From the NCBI GenBank assembly GCA_947573135.1, contig CANPDU010000005.1, positions 42,809 through 106,808 on the forward strand: a stretch of 64,000 nucleotides of DNA, in the 5' to 3' direction. Source of the stretch: an uncultured Bacteroidales bacterium. Lineage in GTDB: Bacteria; Bacteroidota; Bacteroidia; Bacteroidales; Muribaculaceae. The position numbers and the translations under genes are program-made. The notes under the pieces are model-generated. The model ran no database searches. It had not been told where the DNA came from and saw nothing but the letters and a program-made list of their open reading frames with translations. Below, piece after piece: positions 41,286 to 51,030 of this stretch (its first letter is position 1; each line of letters starts with the position of its first letter).

Positions 41286-42737
41286 ATGGCATCGAATGAC
41301 AGACTGAATATCGAGCAGCAATCTAAGCTGCAGCAGCGGTTGAATCCGCGGCAGGTCATTTTCGGCCGCTATCTTGAGATGACCGCTCCCGAGTTTGAAG
41401 AAGAAGTGCGGCGCGCCATTGATGAAAATCCGGCGCTTGAAGTCGTTTCCGAACATGCCGACATGTCGGCGGATGAGACAGGCGGCGACAGTTTTGATGA
41501 AAGTGCCGAACAGTTGCAGCTCGCCGACTATGGCAGTGAGGATGATGTGCCGAGCTATAGGCTGGAAGCAGACAACAATATGCGCGATATAGCTGATGCT
41601 CATGATTTTCTTACTTCGGGCGACGACCGTTCGCTCATGGACGTGATGATGAGTCAGCTCGCAGATATAGATCTGACAGAACGCGAGCAGACTATAGCTG
41701 AATACATAATCGGAAATCTCGATGACAACGGGTATATGACCCGGTCGTTGGGCGATATTGCCGATGATGTGGCAATAGCCGAAAGTATATCCCCGGACAT
41801 TACCGAGGTAAAAAAAGTGTTTGCAAAGATAAGGAAACTCGATCCGGCGGGCATCTGTGCAGTCGATCTCCGCGACTGTCTGCTTTTGCAGATAGATCGG
41901 TTCCCGACTACGCTCACGACGAAAATCGCGCGCGAGATAATAGCAGATTGGTTCGACTTATTCTCGAAGAAACACTTTGATCAGCTGAGGGGGCATATGG
42001 GCATCGATGCTGATGAGATGCATGCGGCTCTCGATTTTATCAAAGGTTTGAATCCCAAACCCGGCGCTCTGATCGAAGGATCGACCGTCAATGACAGGCT
42101 GCGGCATATAATTCCGGATTTTTCGGTCGATATAGACGGAGAAGGACATGCTACGGTCGGGTTGCTTAACAATTTACCCGAACTTGCTATCGAAGAGAGC
42201 TTCAGACTTGACGATGGCCGCCAGTTAAAACCGATACGGAGAGATGCTGATGCACTGGCCTTTATCAGACGCCGTCATGATGACGCTTCGGCATTCATCG
42301 AAATGATGAAGATGCGCGGAGACACTCTGATGGCAGTGATGAGGGCTATAGTCAAAATACAGCGCCGTTTTTTTGAGACTGACGACAAGTCGACCATAAA
42401 GCCGATGATTATAAAAGATATAGCAGCACTGACGGGACTCAACATCTCGGTGATATCGCGAGCTTCGGCCGGAAAGTATGTGCTGACGGCCCACGGGGTG
42501 TATCCGCTGAAAATGTTTTTCAATGAGCGGCCAAAGGAGGATAACGATACGTCGTCGCATGAAATACTTGATGTCTTGTCACGGATCATAGACGAAGAGG
42601 ACAAGCGTCGTCCGCTAAGTGACGAAGCACTGAGCGAAAGGCTGGCAGCAAAAGGATATGATATAGCCCGAAGGACTGTGACGAAATACCGCGAACGTCT
42701 CGGTCAGCCCGTCGCCAGACTTAGGAAACAATTTTAA
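41286..42737 (+). CDS. rpoN: RNA polymerase sigma-54 factor
   Basis: Alternative sigma factor that needs enhancer-binding ATPases. ATG 41286 (MASNDRLNIEQQSKLQQRLNP) is chosen over the TTG at 41280; 483 residues. Region I is Gln-rich (EQQSKLQQRLNPRQVIFGRYLEM), followed by an acidic linker (about residues 60-110) and the core-binding region III. The C-terminal RpoN box reads ARRTVTKYRE, near the canonical ARRTVAKYRE. No enhancer-binding regulator is in the window. Confidence 0.95.
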   Translation: MASNDRLNIEQQSKLQQRLNPRQVIFGRYLEMTAPEFEEEVRRAIDENPALEVVSEHADMSADETGGDSFDESAEQLQLADYGSEDDVPSYRLEADNNMRDIADAHDFLTSGDDRSLMDVMMSQLADIDLTEREQTIAEYIIGNLDDNGYMTRSLGDIADDVAIAESISPDITEVKKVFAKIRKLDPAGICAVDLRDCLLLQIDRFPTTLTTKIAREIIADWFDLFSKKHFDQLRGHMGIDADEMHAALDFIKGLNPKPGALIEGSTVNDRLRHIIPDFSVDIDGEGHATVGLLNNLPELAIEESFRLDDGRQLKPIRRDADALAFIRRRHDDASAFIEMMKMRGDTLMAVMRAIVKIQRRFFETDDKSTIKPMIIKDIAALTGLNISVISRASAGKYVLTAHGVYPLKMFFNERPKEDNDTSSHEILDVLSRIIDEEDKRRPLSDEALSERLAAKGYDIARRTVTKYRERLGQPVARLRKQF

Positions 42738-42748
42738 AATATGTGGCA

Positions 42749-43390
42749 ATGAGTGATAACCGCGAACATACAATGACTGAACGCGTGGCGCAGGTGATAA
42801 GTGATCTGTTTTCGCCGATAGTGCTACCGGCCTATATGATGGCTGTAGCGATGTGGCTGTCACCGCTTGTGGCTGTTCCGGAGCGTACAAGGCTTGTCTC
42901 GATGGCTGTTGTAGTGGCACTGACCGCCATTATTCCGACTGCTGTAATACTTACACTTATCAAGCTCGGCAAAGTCAGGGATGTCAGTCTGTCGTCAAGA
43001 TCCGAGAGGATGGTGCCTTATGTGGTGAGTATATTGTGCTATATCGCTACAGTGCTGTTTTTAAGGAGTGTACATGCCCCGATGTGGCTGTGTGCCTTTT
43101 ATCTCGGCGCGGCACTGACATCGGTATGTGCAGCAGTTATAACCAGAAGATGGAAGATAAGCGCCCATTCGTCGGCTGTAGGTGGAGTTGCGGCAGCTCT
43201 CGTATGGATGGGCTTCAGAGGTTTGTTGCTTGCCGGATCGATCTGGTGGGTTACCGGTGGAATAATTCTTTGCGGTCTTGTGGGTACATCGCGCCTGATA
43301 CTGCACCGTCATACGCCGGCACAAGTGTTTGCGGGGTATGCGCTCGGTGCGGCGTCGGTCACGGCAATGTTGTTTTTACTGGCAAATTAA
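42749..43390 (+). CDS. PAP2-like membrane phosphatase family protein
   Basis: 213 residues with about six hydrophobic helices. KISAHSSAVGGVAAAL (about residue 135) and LHRHTPAQVFAGYALG (about residue 188) match motifs 2 and 3 of PAP2 lipid phosphatases, with both catalytic histidines present. The first motif (KxxxxxxRP) is weak: SSRSERMVPY is the best candidate. Likely acts on a lipid phosphate in the inner membrane, for example undecaprenyl or lipid A phosphate. ATG 42749 is preferred over GTG 42743. Lies between rpoN and purE. Confidence 0.75.
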   Translation: MSDNREHTMTERVAQVISDLFSPIVLPAYMMAVAMWLSPLVAVPERTRLVSMAVVVALTAIIPTAVILTLIKLGKVRDVSLSSRSERMVPYVVSILCYIATVLFLRSVHAPMWLCAFYLGAALTSVCAAVITRRWKISAHSSAVGGVAAALVWMGFRGLLLAGSIWWVTGGIILCGLVGTSRLILHRHTPAQVFAGYALGAASVTAMLFLLAN

Positions 43391-43406
43391 TAAGAAAAAC
43401 GAATAT

Positions 43407-43913
43407 ATGAAACCAATCGTTAGTATTATCATGGGCAGTACATCAGATCTGCCCGTTCTCCGTAAGGCGGCTGATTTTCTTGAAGAAATGGAAGTGGCGT
43501 TTGAAATGAACGCTTTGAGCGCTCACCGCACTCCTCGCGAAGTTGAGTCGTTTGCCTGCGGTGCGTCAGATCGTGGAATCAAAGTGATTATCGCGGCCGC
43601 CGGCATGGCCGCTGCCCTTCCCGGAGTTATCGCCGCCCTGACGCCGCTGCCGGTGATCGGTCTGCCCATCGACTCAACACTTCAGGGGCAGGATGCGTTA
43701 CTGTCAATTGTCCAAATGCCCCCGGGTATACCTGTTGCTACCGTCGGTATCAACGCCGGACTCAATGCGGCGATACTGGCTGTGAGGATGCTAGCGCTGA
43801 GTGATGAAAAGCTTGCTGAACGTTATGCCGGCTATTGCGCCTCGCTGTCAAATAAAATAGTCAAGGCGAATGCCGAGCTGGCAGCTATCAGCGATTATAA
43901 ATACAAGGTTTAA
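43407..43913 (+). CDS. purE: N5-carboxyaminoimidazole ribonucleotide mutase
   Basis: Purine-biosynthesis mutase that moves a carboxyl group to give CAIR. 168 residues from MKPIVSIIMGSTSDLPVLRKA at 43407; the longer track start lies inside the PAP2 gene. SAHRTPREV (conserved active-site His) and IIAAAGMAAALPGVIAALTPLPVIGLPI are PurE signatures, and MPPGIPVATVGINAG completes the subunit. No other pur gene is adjacent. ispG follows after 22 bp. Confidence 0.95.
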   Translation: MKPIVSIIMGSTSDLPVLRKAADFLEEMEVAFEMNALSAHRTPREVESFACGASDRGIKVIIAAAGMAAALPGVIAALTPLPVIGLPIDSTLQGQDALLSIVQMPPGIPVATVGINAGLNAAILAVRMLALSDEKLAERYAGYCASLSNKIVKANAELAAISDYKYKV

Positions 43914-43935
43914 TCAATAATTATCCGGCATCATA

Positions 43936-45498
43936 ATGTCACGAGAAAATTTCCGTCGCAAAACCACGCAGGTGAGGGTAGGTAATACGACCATAGGCGG
44001 AGACGCGCCTATAAGACTGCAGTCGATGACCAACACATCGACACTTGACACCGAGGCATCGGTGGCACAGTGCGCGGCTATAGCTGCGGCCGGTGCAGAT
44101 ATAGTAAGACTGACTGCTCAGGGAGTAGCCCAGGCCAAAAATATGGGTGAGATACGGCGCCGGCTCAGAGAGTCGGGTATAAATATTCCTTTGGTCGCCG
44201 ACATCCATTTCAATCCTGCAGCGGCTTTCGAGGCTGCGACTCAGGTCGAAAAAGTCAGGATCAATCCCGGCAATTTCGTCGACCCCGGCCGTACCTTTAA
44301 AAAGCTCAGTTATACGGACGAGGAATATGCGGCCGAGCTTCAGAAGATTGCAGATAAACTTGTGCCGTTTCTTAAAGTTTGCCGCGAGAATTCGACGGCA
44401 GTGAGACTGGGAGTGAACCACGGTTCGCTTTCCGACCGAATAATGAGCCGTTACGGTGATACTCCGGCCGGAATGGTTGAATCGGTGATGGAATTTCTGA
44501 GAGTCTGCCGCAAAGAGGATTTCAATGACGTTGTAATTTCAATCAAGGCCTCGAATGTCGTAGTGATGACGCAGACGGTCAGAATGCTCGTCAAGGCAAT
44601 GGATGCGGAGGATATGCATTATCCTCTTCATCTCGGAGTCACGGAGGCCGGCGACGCCGAGGACGGACGTGTGAAATCGGCGGTCGGAATAGGTTCTCTG
44701 CTGGCCGACGGCATAGGCGATACGATAAGGGTGTCGCTCAGTGAGGCTCCGGAGAATGAGGTGCCTGTCGCGCGGATGCTGGTCGAACATATCGAAAGAA
44801 TTGCGTCTGACGAAATGCCGCGCGCCGATCATCCCGAATATGATGTTCCGCGCACAGGAAAAGTGCCTGTCGCAGCCGGCGTCGATTTTGACGAGACAGC
44901 CGGTGTGCCTGACGGTTATGATGTGGTCGAGTCATCACGCGCAGATGCGATATCGGATATCCGGCGTAAGCTGGCCGAACGTAACGCACAAGGTAAAACA
45001 ACTCCGGTCATACTTAAAATCAGTTATCCGGCTGACTTTGACGCCGAGCGCGTGACAGTGGCCGCTTCAGTTGATTTCGGTTCGCTGTTGCTTGACGGTC
45101 TCGGCGACGGCATATGGATAGACGCTCCAGGAGTAGAAAACGACAGGCTGCATTCGCTTGAGCTGAGCATACTTCAGGCTACACGCCGCCGCATATCGAA
45201 GACAGAATATATAGCCTGCCCCGGCTGTGGCCGCACGTTGTTTGATCTGCCTGCCGTGCTGAAAACCATCAAAGCCGGCACTTCGCATCTCAAAGGTCTT
45301 AAGATAGGCGTGATGGGGTGTATCGTCAATGGCCCGGGCGAGATGGCCGATGCCGATTACGGATATGTAGGCGCTGCCGCCGGCTGCGTGAGCCTTTATA
45401 AGGGCAAGGAATGCGTTGTCAGAAATATTCCCGCAGAAGAGGCATTGCCGCGGCTGATCGCTCTTATAAAAGAGAATGGCGACTGGGTAGATGAATAA
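43936..45498 (+). CDS. ispG: 4-hydroxy-3-methylbut-2-enyl diphosphate synthase
   Basis: [4Fe-4S] enzyme of the MEP isoprenoid pathway, which supplies the precursors used by UppS. 520 residues. The N-terminal TIM barrel starts RKTTQVRVGNTTIGGDAPIRLQSMTNT. The C-terminal cluster domain has ACPGCGRTLFDL (two Cys ligands) and MGCIVNGPGEMADADYGYVG (third Cys plus the catalytic Glu region). An extra central segment (about residues 285-400) corresponds to the A* insertion of Bacteroidota and plant IspG, apparently shorter than in Bacteroides, where I recall about 600 residues. The M16 gene overlaps by 8 bp. Confidence 0.94.
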   Translation: MSRENFRRKTTQVRVGNTTIGGDAPIRLQSMTNTSTLDTEASVAQCAAIAAAGADIVRLTAQGVAQAKNMGEIRRRLRESGINIPLVADIHFNPAAAFEAATQVEKVRINPGNFVDPGRTFKKLSYTDEEYAAELQKIADKLVPFLKVCRENSTAVRLGVNHGSLSDRIMSRYGDTPAGMVESVMEFLRVCRKEDFNDVVISIKASNVVVMTQTVRMLVKAMDAEDMHYPLHLGVTEAGDAEDGRVKSAVGIGSLLADGIGDTIRVSLSEAPENEVPVARMLVEHIERIASDEMPRADHPEYDVPRTGKVPVAAGVDFDETAGVPDGYDVVESSRADAISDIRRKLAERNAQGKTTPVILKISYPADFDAERVTVAASVDFGSLLLDGLGDGIWIDAPGVENDRLHSLELSILQATRRRISKTEYIACPGCGRTLFDLPAVLKTIKAGTSHLKGLKIGVMGCIVNGPGEMADADYGYVGAAAGCVSLYKGKECVVRNIPAEEALPRLIALIKENGDWVDE

Positions 45499-46729
45499 TA
45501 AAAGTCATGAAACAACCACCGGCGTGCTTCCCAACGGAATGCGCGCCGTGCATATGCATTGCCGCGGAAGTGCCGTAGCGATATTCGGACTTATTGTCAA
45601 GGCCGGAAGCCGGAATGAAAGGAATGACGAACAAGGTCTGGCTCATTTTGTCGAGCATACGATCTTCAAGGGAACAGGCCACCGCAGATCGAGCCATATA
45701 ATCAACCGCATGGAGGCCGTAGGCGGAGAACTGAATGCCTATACGACAAAGGAAGAGACCGTCATATACAGCATTTTTCCGGCAGCGCATCTTTCAAGGG
45801 CTGCAGAACTTATTGCCGATCTGACAAGAGACTCGCGTTTTCCGGATCAAGAATTAGACAAAGAGCGCGAAGTGATAGCCGATGAAATCGATTCATATCT
45901 TGACACACCGTCCGAAGCAATATATGATGATTTCGAAGATCTGATATTCTCGGGGTCGCCGCTGGGACACAATATTCTGGGGGACAAGACCAGTATAGCG
46001 CGTTTCGGCAGTGATGCCTGCAAAGGTTTTGTGAAGCGTAACTACGTGCCGGATAATATGGTAGCTTTTTATAGCGGGCCGAGAGGAGCAGACGCTGTTT
46101 TCAAGGTTATGGAGCATTATCTTTCGGTTATAGATAATGAGAAACCGGGCGTTATGACGAGTCCTGTTGTGCCGCCAGTCAACGCGGCTTTTGACAGGAA
46201 GAATATCATAGCCACGCATCAGTCCCACTGTCTGCTTGGAGCAAGAGTCGGCTCTTATCTGGACAAAGACAGATACGCCACAGCACTGTTGACAAACATA
46301 ATCGGAGGTCCGGGCATGAATTCTCTGCTCAACGTAGAGTTACGCGAACGTCGCGGTCTGGTCTACAATGTCGAGGCATCTACTGCATTATACTCTGATT
46401 GCGGTCTGATGACTGTGTATTTCGGTTGTGATCCGTCTGACAGCCGGCGGTGCAGAGATATTGTGACCCGCTGTATTGACAGTCTGCCTGACAGACTGAC
46501 CCCGTCACGTCTTGAAGCGGCAAAAAAACAATATCTCGGGCAGCTTGTCATCGCTTCTGAAAACAGAGAAAACTCAGTTCTGGAAGCAGCCCGATCGCTT
46601 TTATGGAGAAACTATGTGACAGACGTGTCGGATATAGAGAATATCATAAAGGGACTTGATGCGTCAGATCTTCTCTCGGCAGCGGAACCGATTAAAACGC
46701 CGAGCGTGCTCATTTTTTCACCCGAATAG
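45491..46729 (+). CDS. M16-family zinc peptidase
   Basis: 412 residues. The inverted zinc motif HFVEH (in QGLAHFVEHTIFKGT, HxxEH, about residue 56) and the downstream Glu in ELDKEREVIADEI are the M16 (mitochondrial-processing-peptidase-like) catalytic set. The second half, with PGMNSLLNVELRERRGLVYNVEAST, is the inactive M16C-like domain that completes the chamber. No signal peptide, so it is probably cytosolic. The substrate is unknown. Its ATG lies inside the end of ispG, with GATGAATAA overlapping the stop. Confidence 0.92.
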   Translation: MNNKSHETTTGVLPNGMRAVHMHCRGSAVAIFGLIVKAGSRNERNDEQGLAHFVEHTIFKGTGHRRSSHIINRMEAVGGELNAYTTKEETVIYSIFPAAHLSRAAELIADLTRDSRFPDQELDKEREVIADEIDSYLDTPSEAIYDDFEDLIFSGSPLGHNILGDKTSIARFGSDACKGFVKRNYVPDNMVAFYSGPRGADAVFKVMEHYLSVIDNEKPGVMTSPVVPPVNAAFDRKNIIATHQSHCLLGARVGSYLDKDRYATALLTNIIGGPGMNSLLNVELRERRGLVYNVEASTALYSDCGLMTVYFGCDPSDSRRCRDIVTRCIDSLPDRLTPSRLEAAKKQYLGQLVIASENRENSVLEAARSLLWRNYVTDVSDIENIIKGLDASDLLSAAEPIKTPSVLIFSPE

Positions 46730-46810
46730 GGTAAAAATGCCGTGCCGCTGACAGAGGGTTCGAAAAAAAATCCGTAATTTTACGAATCATATACGAATTA
46801 CTGATTTTTA

Positions 46811-47554
46811 ATGAAGCAGCTCATATATATACTCATCGCTATATCTTTCTGCTCGTTGCTGTCTGTATCATGCAGCCGCGATGATCACGATAAGGAAGAA
46901 AATACACAAATCATTCCGATTGAAGATCTTCTGAGCGATGAAATGAACAATCCATATGACATTCATCTTGACAGCGCTCCAGACGAAGAATGTGTCAAAC
47001 TGGCGCTCCGCCATATCGGTCCTCTCAGAAGAGCTTTCAGAGACAGTAACTACCTTCATGTAGATGCGGCCGAGGTGCTTGGAACCGGAGTGATCGAAGA
47101 TCTGAATGATGCATGGTATCTGCGCCGTCCGCTTGTCGAAATCAGGTCGTGCCGGGAGTATTTTGTCGATGAACTGACCCACAGTTATCCTTATCTTGTC
47201 CCCGAAGCTGCCGATCTTCTGCATGAAGTGGGCCGACGCTTTAATGATTCCCTTCAGGCACGGGGAGGAGGCAATTACCGTATCAAGGTGACCAGTGTCA
47301 TGCGCACACCTCTGACTGTCGCGAAACTTAGACGTATAAACCGCAATGCAACCAGCGCGTCGGCGCATCAGTATGGTACGACGTTTGACATAAGTTATTC
47401 GCGTTTTATATGCGATTCGCTCAGTGTCAACCGTTCGTTTGAAGATCTGAAAAATCTGCTTGGCGAGATACTTTACGATCTGCGCGAGGAAGGGCGCTGT
47501 TATGTTGTCTTTGAGAGAAAACAAAGTTGTTTCCATGTAACCGCGCGTCCGTAA
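46811..47554 (+). CDS. DUF5715 lipoprotein (M15-like fold)
   Basis: 247 residues. MKQLIYILIAISFCSLLSVSC is a lipoprotein signal. The family signature SAHQYGTTFDISY (HxxGxxxD zinc-type ligands) and the C-terminal CFHVT His resemble the D-Ala-D-Ala carboxypeptidase (M15/DUF5715) zinc site, and TSVMRTPLTVAKLRRIN precedes it. It may process peptidoglycan in the periplasm, but activity is not proven for the DUF. The next gene's ATG overlaps its stop (TAATGG). Confidence 0.83.
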   Translation: MKQLIYILIAISFCSLLSVSCSRDDHDKEENTQIIPIEDLLSDEMNNPYDIHLDSAPDEECVKLALRHIGPLRRAFRDSNYLHVDAAEVLGTGVIEDLNDAWYLRRPLVEIRSCREYFVDELTHSYPYLVPEAADLLHEVGRRFNDSLQARGGGNYRIKVTSVMRTPLTVAKLRRINRNATSASAHQYGTTFDISYSRFICDSLSVNRSFEDLKNLLGEILYDLREEGRCYVVFERKQSCFHVTARP

Positions 47555-50500
47555 TGGCAGATATATATATAACAGATAAACAGCGTTATCCGCTGTGGCG
47601 CCGACTCGGCAAGATCATACTTTGGTGTGTTCTCGCTGCTGTTTTGGCTTTATACGGATCTTTGCAATGCATCGTGACTCTGCTGTCGCCCGACAAGTTG
47701 ACTCCGCTGGTGTGCAATGTCGCCAACAAAATGACCGATGCGGATATAAAGATCGGTACCGTACAGCTTAACGTGATGAGGTCGTATCCGTTTATGCGTC
47801 TGTCAGTCGACTCGTTGAGCGTCGTAAATCCGCGTATTACCGCCTTGAAATCCGATACCGCTCTCCATTTGCCATGCTATGCTGATACATTGCTGACTGT
47901 CGGTCGTTTTGTCGGGGAACTTGATATGTCACGACTTCCGGCGGGTAAAATACGGATCAACAACATCGCTTTTGACGGGCCGTCAGTCAATATCGTGATA
48001 GTCAATGACTCGATCAATAATTTTGATATATTCGGAGCGGACAGGAGCGCAGATGAAGATAAAACTGTTTCCGAACTGCCTGACATAGAACTGAACCGTT
48101 TTTCCATTGAGCATGCCCAAGCTTTCCGGTACTATGATGCAACTGCGAATGTTGCTGCAAGTGTAGATATCAGGACTATCATAGAACGTAATAATGACGA
48201 GCCTGTCTATAGACTGGATTTCGACGGTGATTTTGCAAGTGAGCTTCTGAGCGATTATAATATAGGACACCTGCCGGTAACACTTGACGGCGATATATTC
48301 TGGAAATCAGACAGGCCATACAGAATTGAACTCAGAGATTTCACGTTCGGAGTGTCATGGATAAAGGTTCTTTTCGGGCTTGATGTCGATTTTACCGACG
48401 CACTGGTGATAAATGATTTTAAAGCCGAATGCAACGGAATAAGTATCGCAGACTTGATGGCGTTTGTGCCGAAACCGTTGGCGGACAGATTAGAACTTAG
48501 GACGCTTGATACGGATGCCCGTCTGTCGGCTGAAGTCAGGCTCGACAGCGCGTTTAATCCTGAGCGCGACAGTTTGCCTTATGCGACAATAAAAATGAGT
48601 GTGAGTCCATGCCGACTCAGATACGGCAACGCCCGTTTCGAGCGACTGGCTGCCGATCTGTCGGCTCAGCTCAGGGGTAATGATATGTCTGAAGCTATTG
48701 TCACGCTCGACAGGCTTGAAGTTGCAGGACCGGCGACACGTCTGTGCATCTCGGGCTCGGTTACGGATGTGACCGGAGATCCGGATTTCAAAGTCAGACT
48801 TGATGGTTTTACCAATCTCGCAAAATTGCCGCCGCCACTGATGAAATTTATAGACGGTTACGTTTCAGGAAAGGTCGGGACAGAGTTGAGTGTCGCAGGA
48901 CGTCTCTCAATGTTTGACCGCAACCGGTTCCATAAGATCAAAGTAGACGGGGATGTCGACGGAAAAGATCTGTACTGGCTGTCATCCGATACAGCCAATA
49001 TGGCATTTGCGAGAAATGTTTGTTTAAAATTCGGTACAAAAAAACGTTTTAACAACAGTCCGGATCTCATGGCTGCCACGATTTCGGTGGATTCGGCCGA
49101 TGTGCTATCAGGTGGAGTTGCAGTGAATGTTACAGGCCTCTCGCTCGGAGTAGGAGTTGAAAATCGCCGTCCAACGGCCGATACAACATTAGTAATACCG
49201 ATGGGGGGCGGTTTGAAATTCGCGACGTTGAATGTAAATTCAATCACAGACTCAGCCGGAGTGCGATTCAGGGATGTTGCCGGCAGGGTAGTTATGCAGC
49301 GGTTCAACAACATGAGCCGTGTTCCGGAGTTCCTGTTCAATCTGAATATTAAACGTATGGCTGCGGGATCACGTGACGCAAGAGTGCTGTTCTCGGATTC
49401 TCGTCTCGACTTCAATGCTCATAAACGCCCCGTCAGCAAGTCGATGATTGCATTCCGCAAGACTGTCGATTCGATATCACGTGTACGTCCCGATCTGTCG
49501 CCTGACTCGGTTATGGCGCTTGCAATAGCCAAAAGAAGGCAACATCGCGGCACTCATCACCGTGTGCATGCACAGATGGCGGATTCGACCGAAATAATCG
49601 ACTGGGGAACTTCGAAGACTCTCAGCCGTCTGCTGCTGACCTGGGATATAAACGGTTCGCTCTCGGCTAAGCGCGCCGGACTTTACACTCCGTTCTTCCC
49701 TCTGCGCAACAGACTGAGGGATCTTGATATAAGCTTCAACAATGATTCAATCTGTCTGAAACAGATCGCTTACAAGGTCGGCCGCTCGGATTTTCTCGCT
49801 GACGGAAAAATAACCAATATGAAGCGGGCTCTGACTGCGCGAAAACGTGTGTCTCCGTTAAAAATTGAGTTTGACGCATTCTGTGATACAGTCGATGTCA
49901 ATCAGATAGCGGAAGGCTTTTTCAGGGGAGCCGCATATTCGCAGCTCAAAGAAAAAGGATTGTCTGTCGATCTCAGCGTAACGGATAATGACAGTCTTTT
50001 CGAGCGGGAAATAGACAAGAGTGTCTCTCAGAGTACAGATACTATGGGTCCGGTACTCATCCCTGCAAATGTGGAGGCTAATCTGAAACTTAGGGCGAAG
50101 AACATATTGTATTCAGACCTGTTGTTGCATGACATGAACGGCAATGTTCTTATATATGACGGGGCTGTGAATCTCCACCAGCTTAAAGCATTGTCTGATG
50201 TAGGCTCGGTAGATCTTTCTGCTCTGTATTCGGCTCCGAATGTCGACAACATGCGTTTCGGGTTCGGTCTTCAGGTTCAGGATTTCGATATTGCACGGTT
50301 TATGAATCTTGTTCCTGCGATAGACTCGATTATGCCGTTGCTACATGACATATCCGGCATAATTGATGCCGATCTGGCAGCCACCGTTAATATTGGCAAG
50401 GATATGAATCTCGATCTGCCGTCGTTGACCGCGGCCATAAAGCTTGAGGGAGATTCGTTGCAGCTTCTCGATGCGGAAACATTCAGAACGATCGCAAAAT

Positions 50501-51030
50501 GGCTGATGTTTAAAAATAAAAAGAGGAATATAATCGACCATATGAACGTTGAGATGATTATAGCCGACAATGAAATGCAACTTTTCCCGTTTATATTTGA
50601 TATTGACCGATATAAAATAGGCGTTCAGGGGCACAATGATCTTGCACTGAATTTCAATTATCTTGTGTCGGTGCTTAAATCTCCGTTACCTTTCAAATTC
50701 GGCATCACGATCAAAGGAAATCCCGATGACTATAAGATCAGACTCGGACGAGCGAAATTTGATGAGAAACAGGCTGTCGAACGCAAACAGATCGTCGATA
50801 CGACGCGGATTAATCTTATAGATCAGATTGAAAATGTATTCCGCCGCGGTGTCAGACAGTCGGAATTTGCAAAGCTGAAGCTTCCCTCTAATAAATCGGT
50901 TGCAGCCGATATAAATCTTGAAAATGATCCCGTGACACCGTCCGACTCGCTGCTGTTCATTAAAGAAGGCCTGATACCGGCACCGGTTATACCCGAAGCA
51001 GAAACGCCGAAAGATAAAAAGAAAAAATGA
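47554..51030 (+). CDS. AsmA-family envelope protein
   Basis: About 1158 residues from MADIYITDKQRYPLWRRLGK at 47554. One N-terminal transmembrane helix (about residues 20-40) precedes a very long periplasmic beta-rich region with AsmA-like starts (VCNVANKMTDADIKIGTVQLNVMRSYPFMRLSVDSLSV) and the C-terminal AsmA_2-type part (VEMIIADNEMQLFPFIFDIDRYKIGVQGHNDLALNFNYLVSVL). The family forms bridge-like proteins that help lipid transport between the two membranes. The C-terminus ends KDKKKK. The following HAD gene overlaps by 4 bp (ATGA). Confidence 0.9.
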   Translation: MADIYITDKQRYPLWRRLGKIILWCVLAAVLALYGSLQCIVTLLSPDKLTPLVCNVANKMTDADIKIGTVQLNVMRSYPFMRLSVDSLSVVNPRITALKSDTALHLPCYADTLLTVGRFVGELDMSRLPAGKIRINNIAFDGPSVNIVIVNDSINNFDIFGADRSADEDKTVSELPDIELNRFSIEHAQAFRYYDATANVAASVDIRTIIERNNDEPVYRLDFDGDFASELLSDYNIGHLPVTLDGDIFWKSDRPYRIELRDFTFGVSWIKVLFGLDVDFTDALVINDFKAECNGISIADLMAFVPKPLADRLELRTLDTDARLSAEVRLDSAFNPERDSLPYATIKMSVSPCRLRYGNARFERLAADLSAQLRGNDMSEAIVTLDRLEVAGPATRLCISGSVTDVTGDPDFKVRLDGFTNLAKLPPPLMKFIDGYVSGKVGTELSVAGRLSMFDRNRFHKIKVDGDVDGKDLYWLSSDTANMAFARNVCLKFGTKKRFNNSPDLMAATISVDSADVLSGGVAVNVTGLSLGVGVENRRPTADTTLVIPMGGGLKFATLNVNSITDSAGVRFRDVAGRVVMQRFNNMSRVPEFLFNLNIKRMAAGSRDARVLFSDSRLDFNAHKRPVSKSMIAFRKTVDSISRVRPDLSPDSVMALAIAKRRQHRGTHHRVHAQMADSTEIIDWGTSKTLSRLLLTWDINGSLSAKRAGLYTPFFPLRNRLRDLDISFNNDSICLKQIAYKVGRSDFLADGKITNMKRALTARKRVSPLKIEFDAFCDTVDVNQIAEGFFRGAAYSQLKEKGLSVDLSVTDNDSLFEREIDKSVSQSTDTMGPVLIPANVEANLKLRAKNILYSDLLLHDMNGNVLIYDGAVNLHQLKALSDVGSVDLSALYSAPNVDNMRFGFGLQVQDFDIARFMNLVPAIDSIMPLLHDISGIIDADLAATVNIGKDMNLDLPSLTAAIKLEGDSLQLLDAETFRTIAKWLMFKNKKRNIIDHMNVEMIIADNEMQLFPFIFDIDRYKIGVQGHNDLALNFNYLVSVLKSPLPFKFGITIKGNPDDYKIRLGRAKFDEKQAVERKQIVDTTRINLIDQIENVFRRGVRQSEFAKLKLPSNKSVAADINLENDPVTPSDSLLFIKEGLIPAPVIPEAETPKDKKKK